32,871 bases of DNA from Saprospirales bacterium. GTDB taxonomy: Bacteria > Bacteroidota > Bacteroidia > Chitinophagales > Saprospiraceae. The notes under the pieces were generated by a model, which made no database searches, was not told where the DNA came from, and saw only the letters and a list, made by a program, of their open reading frames with translations. Shown in pieces: positions 32,694 to 32,871 of this stretch. The stretch's first letter is position 1, and every line of letters starts with the position of its first letter. A program made the translations under genes and the position numbers. Where the stretch lies: contig REEI01000101.1 in NCBI GenBank assembly GCA_007695145.1, forward strand, positions 1 through 32,871, given 5' to 3'.

Positions 32694-32871
32694 ATGATAA
32701 AGCGTTTGGCAATAGAGGAACTAGAAAAATGGAGAACATCAGAAGTGCGAAAACCTCTGGTGCTGAGGGGTGCCAGGCAAGTGGGGAAAACAACTCTGGT
32801 CAACCAATTTTCAGAGAACTACGAACATTATCTGTACCTGAATCTCGAGCTCCCTGAAGACAAACAGCCAT
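32694..32871 (+). CDS. AAA-type ATPase (DUF4143-like), N-terminal part, cut by the window edge
   Basis: The first 59 residues of a protein beginning MIKRLAIEELEKWRTS, followed by PLVLRGARQVGKTTLV with a Walker A motif (GARQVGKTT at 26-34) and the EHYLYLNLELPEDK segment. This opening, in particular the RGARQVGKT box, is typical of the AAA_14/DUF4143 ATPases that are scattered and often multi-copy in Bacteroidota and archaea; their cellular role is largely unknown. The rest lies outside the window, so completeness cannot be judged. It is divergent from the PorP/SprF-like gene, with 228 bases between starts, and is preceded by the 33-bp repeats. Confidence 0.85.
   Translation, partial: MIKRLAIEELEKWRTSEVRKPLVLRGARQVGKTTLVNQFSENYEHYLYLNLELPEDKQP

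Noticed and set aside
32537-32857. Rightward 106-codon frame overlapping the ATPase start
   Set aside because: It is in another frame from the recognisable GARQVGKT ATPase, crosses the 33-bp repeats and gives no recognisable protein.

Overview
The window looks like chromosomal DNA of a free-living Bacteroidota (Cytophagales, Saprospirales or flavobacterial type; exact order not determinable here). The evidence is two type IX secretion cargo proteins (one type A sorting tail, one gliding-motility type B tail), a PorP/SprF-family partner, a DUF5916 outer-membrane protein, DUF5106/TlpA-type lipoproteins, A+T-rich spacers, and several matches to the Bacteroidota -7 promoter element TAnnTTTG. No rRNA, tRNA, CRISPR array or intact insertion sequence was seen.

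Layout. 110-700 (+): exported DinB-like protein, convergent with a leftward run. 703-9217 (-): exodeoxyribonuclease III, DUF5916 protein, NTF2-like/DUF4440 secreted protein, Na/Pi cotransporter, UvrA. 9520-11112 (-): thioredoxin-fold lipoprotein with its own intrinsic terminator. 11113-11846: gene-free, with a terminator. 11847-21522 (-): a nitrous oxide reduction island. 21523-22349: gene-poor. 22350-23108 (+): XRE/S24 repressor. 23353-26646 (+): type A sorted adhesin-like protein ending in a strong terminator. 26884-32465 (-): PorP/SprF-like protein followed by a 1464-residue PKD-rich type B cargo. 32694 to the right edge (+): start of an AAA ATPase preceded by tandem promoter-like repeats.

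The nos island reads, in transcription order: Rrf2-family regulator with three cysteines placed as in NsrR; Ric/YtfE-type di-iron repair protein; heme-copper-oxidase-subunit-I-like membrane protein lacking the recognisable copper-site and high-spin-heme histidines; mono-heme cytochrome c lipoprotein; clade II (Sec-type, apparently lipid-anchored) NosZ; a conserved NosB-like membrane protein; an internal terminator-like hairpin; then NosL, NosD, NosF, NosY and a fasciclin lipoprotein, closed by a terminator. No NosR and no NosC/G/H are present in the window. The likely logic is NO sensing and repair (Rrf2, Ric) coupled to an electron route (membrane heme protein to cytochrome c to NosZ), with the second half supplying copper and the ABC machinery for maturation. 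The electron-route role of the oxidase-like protein is inference.

The least ordinary signals are that oxidase-like protein, the 33-bp-period repeats upstream of the ATPase, the shared TTTATCC/GGATAAA motifs around the Rrf2 and ric starts, and the hairpins that divide the nos operon. Everything was read by eye; no alignment, structure or database search was run.
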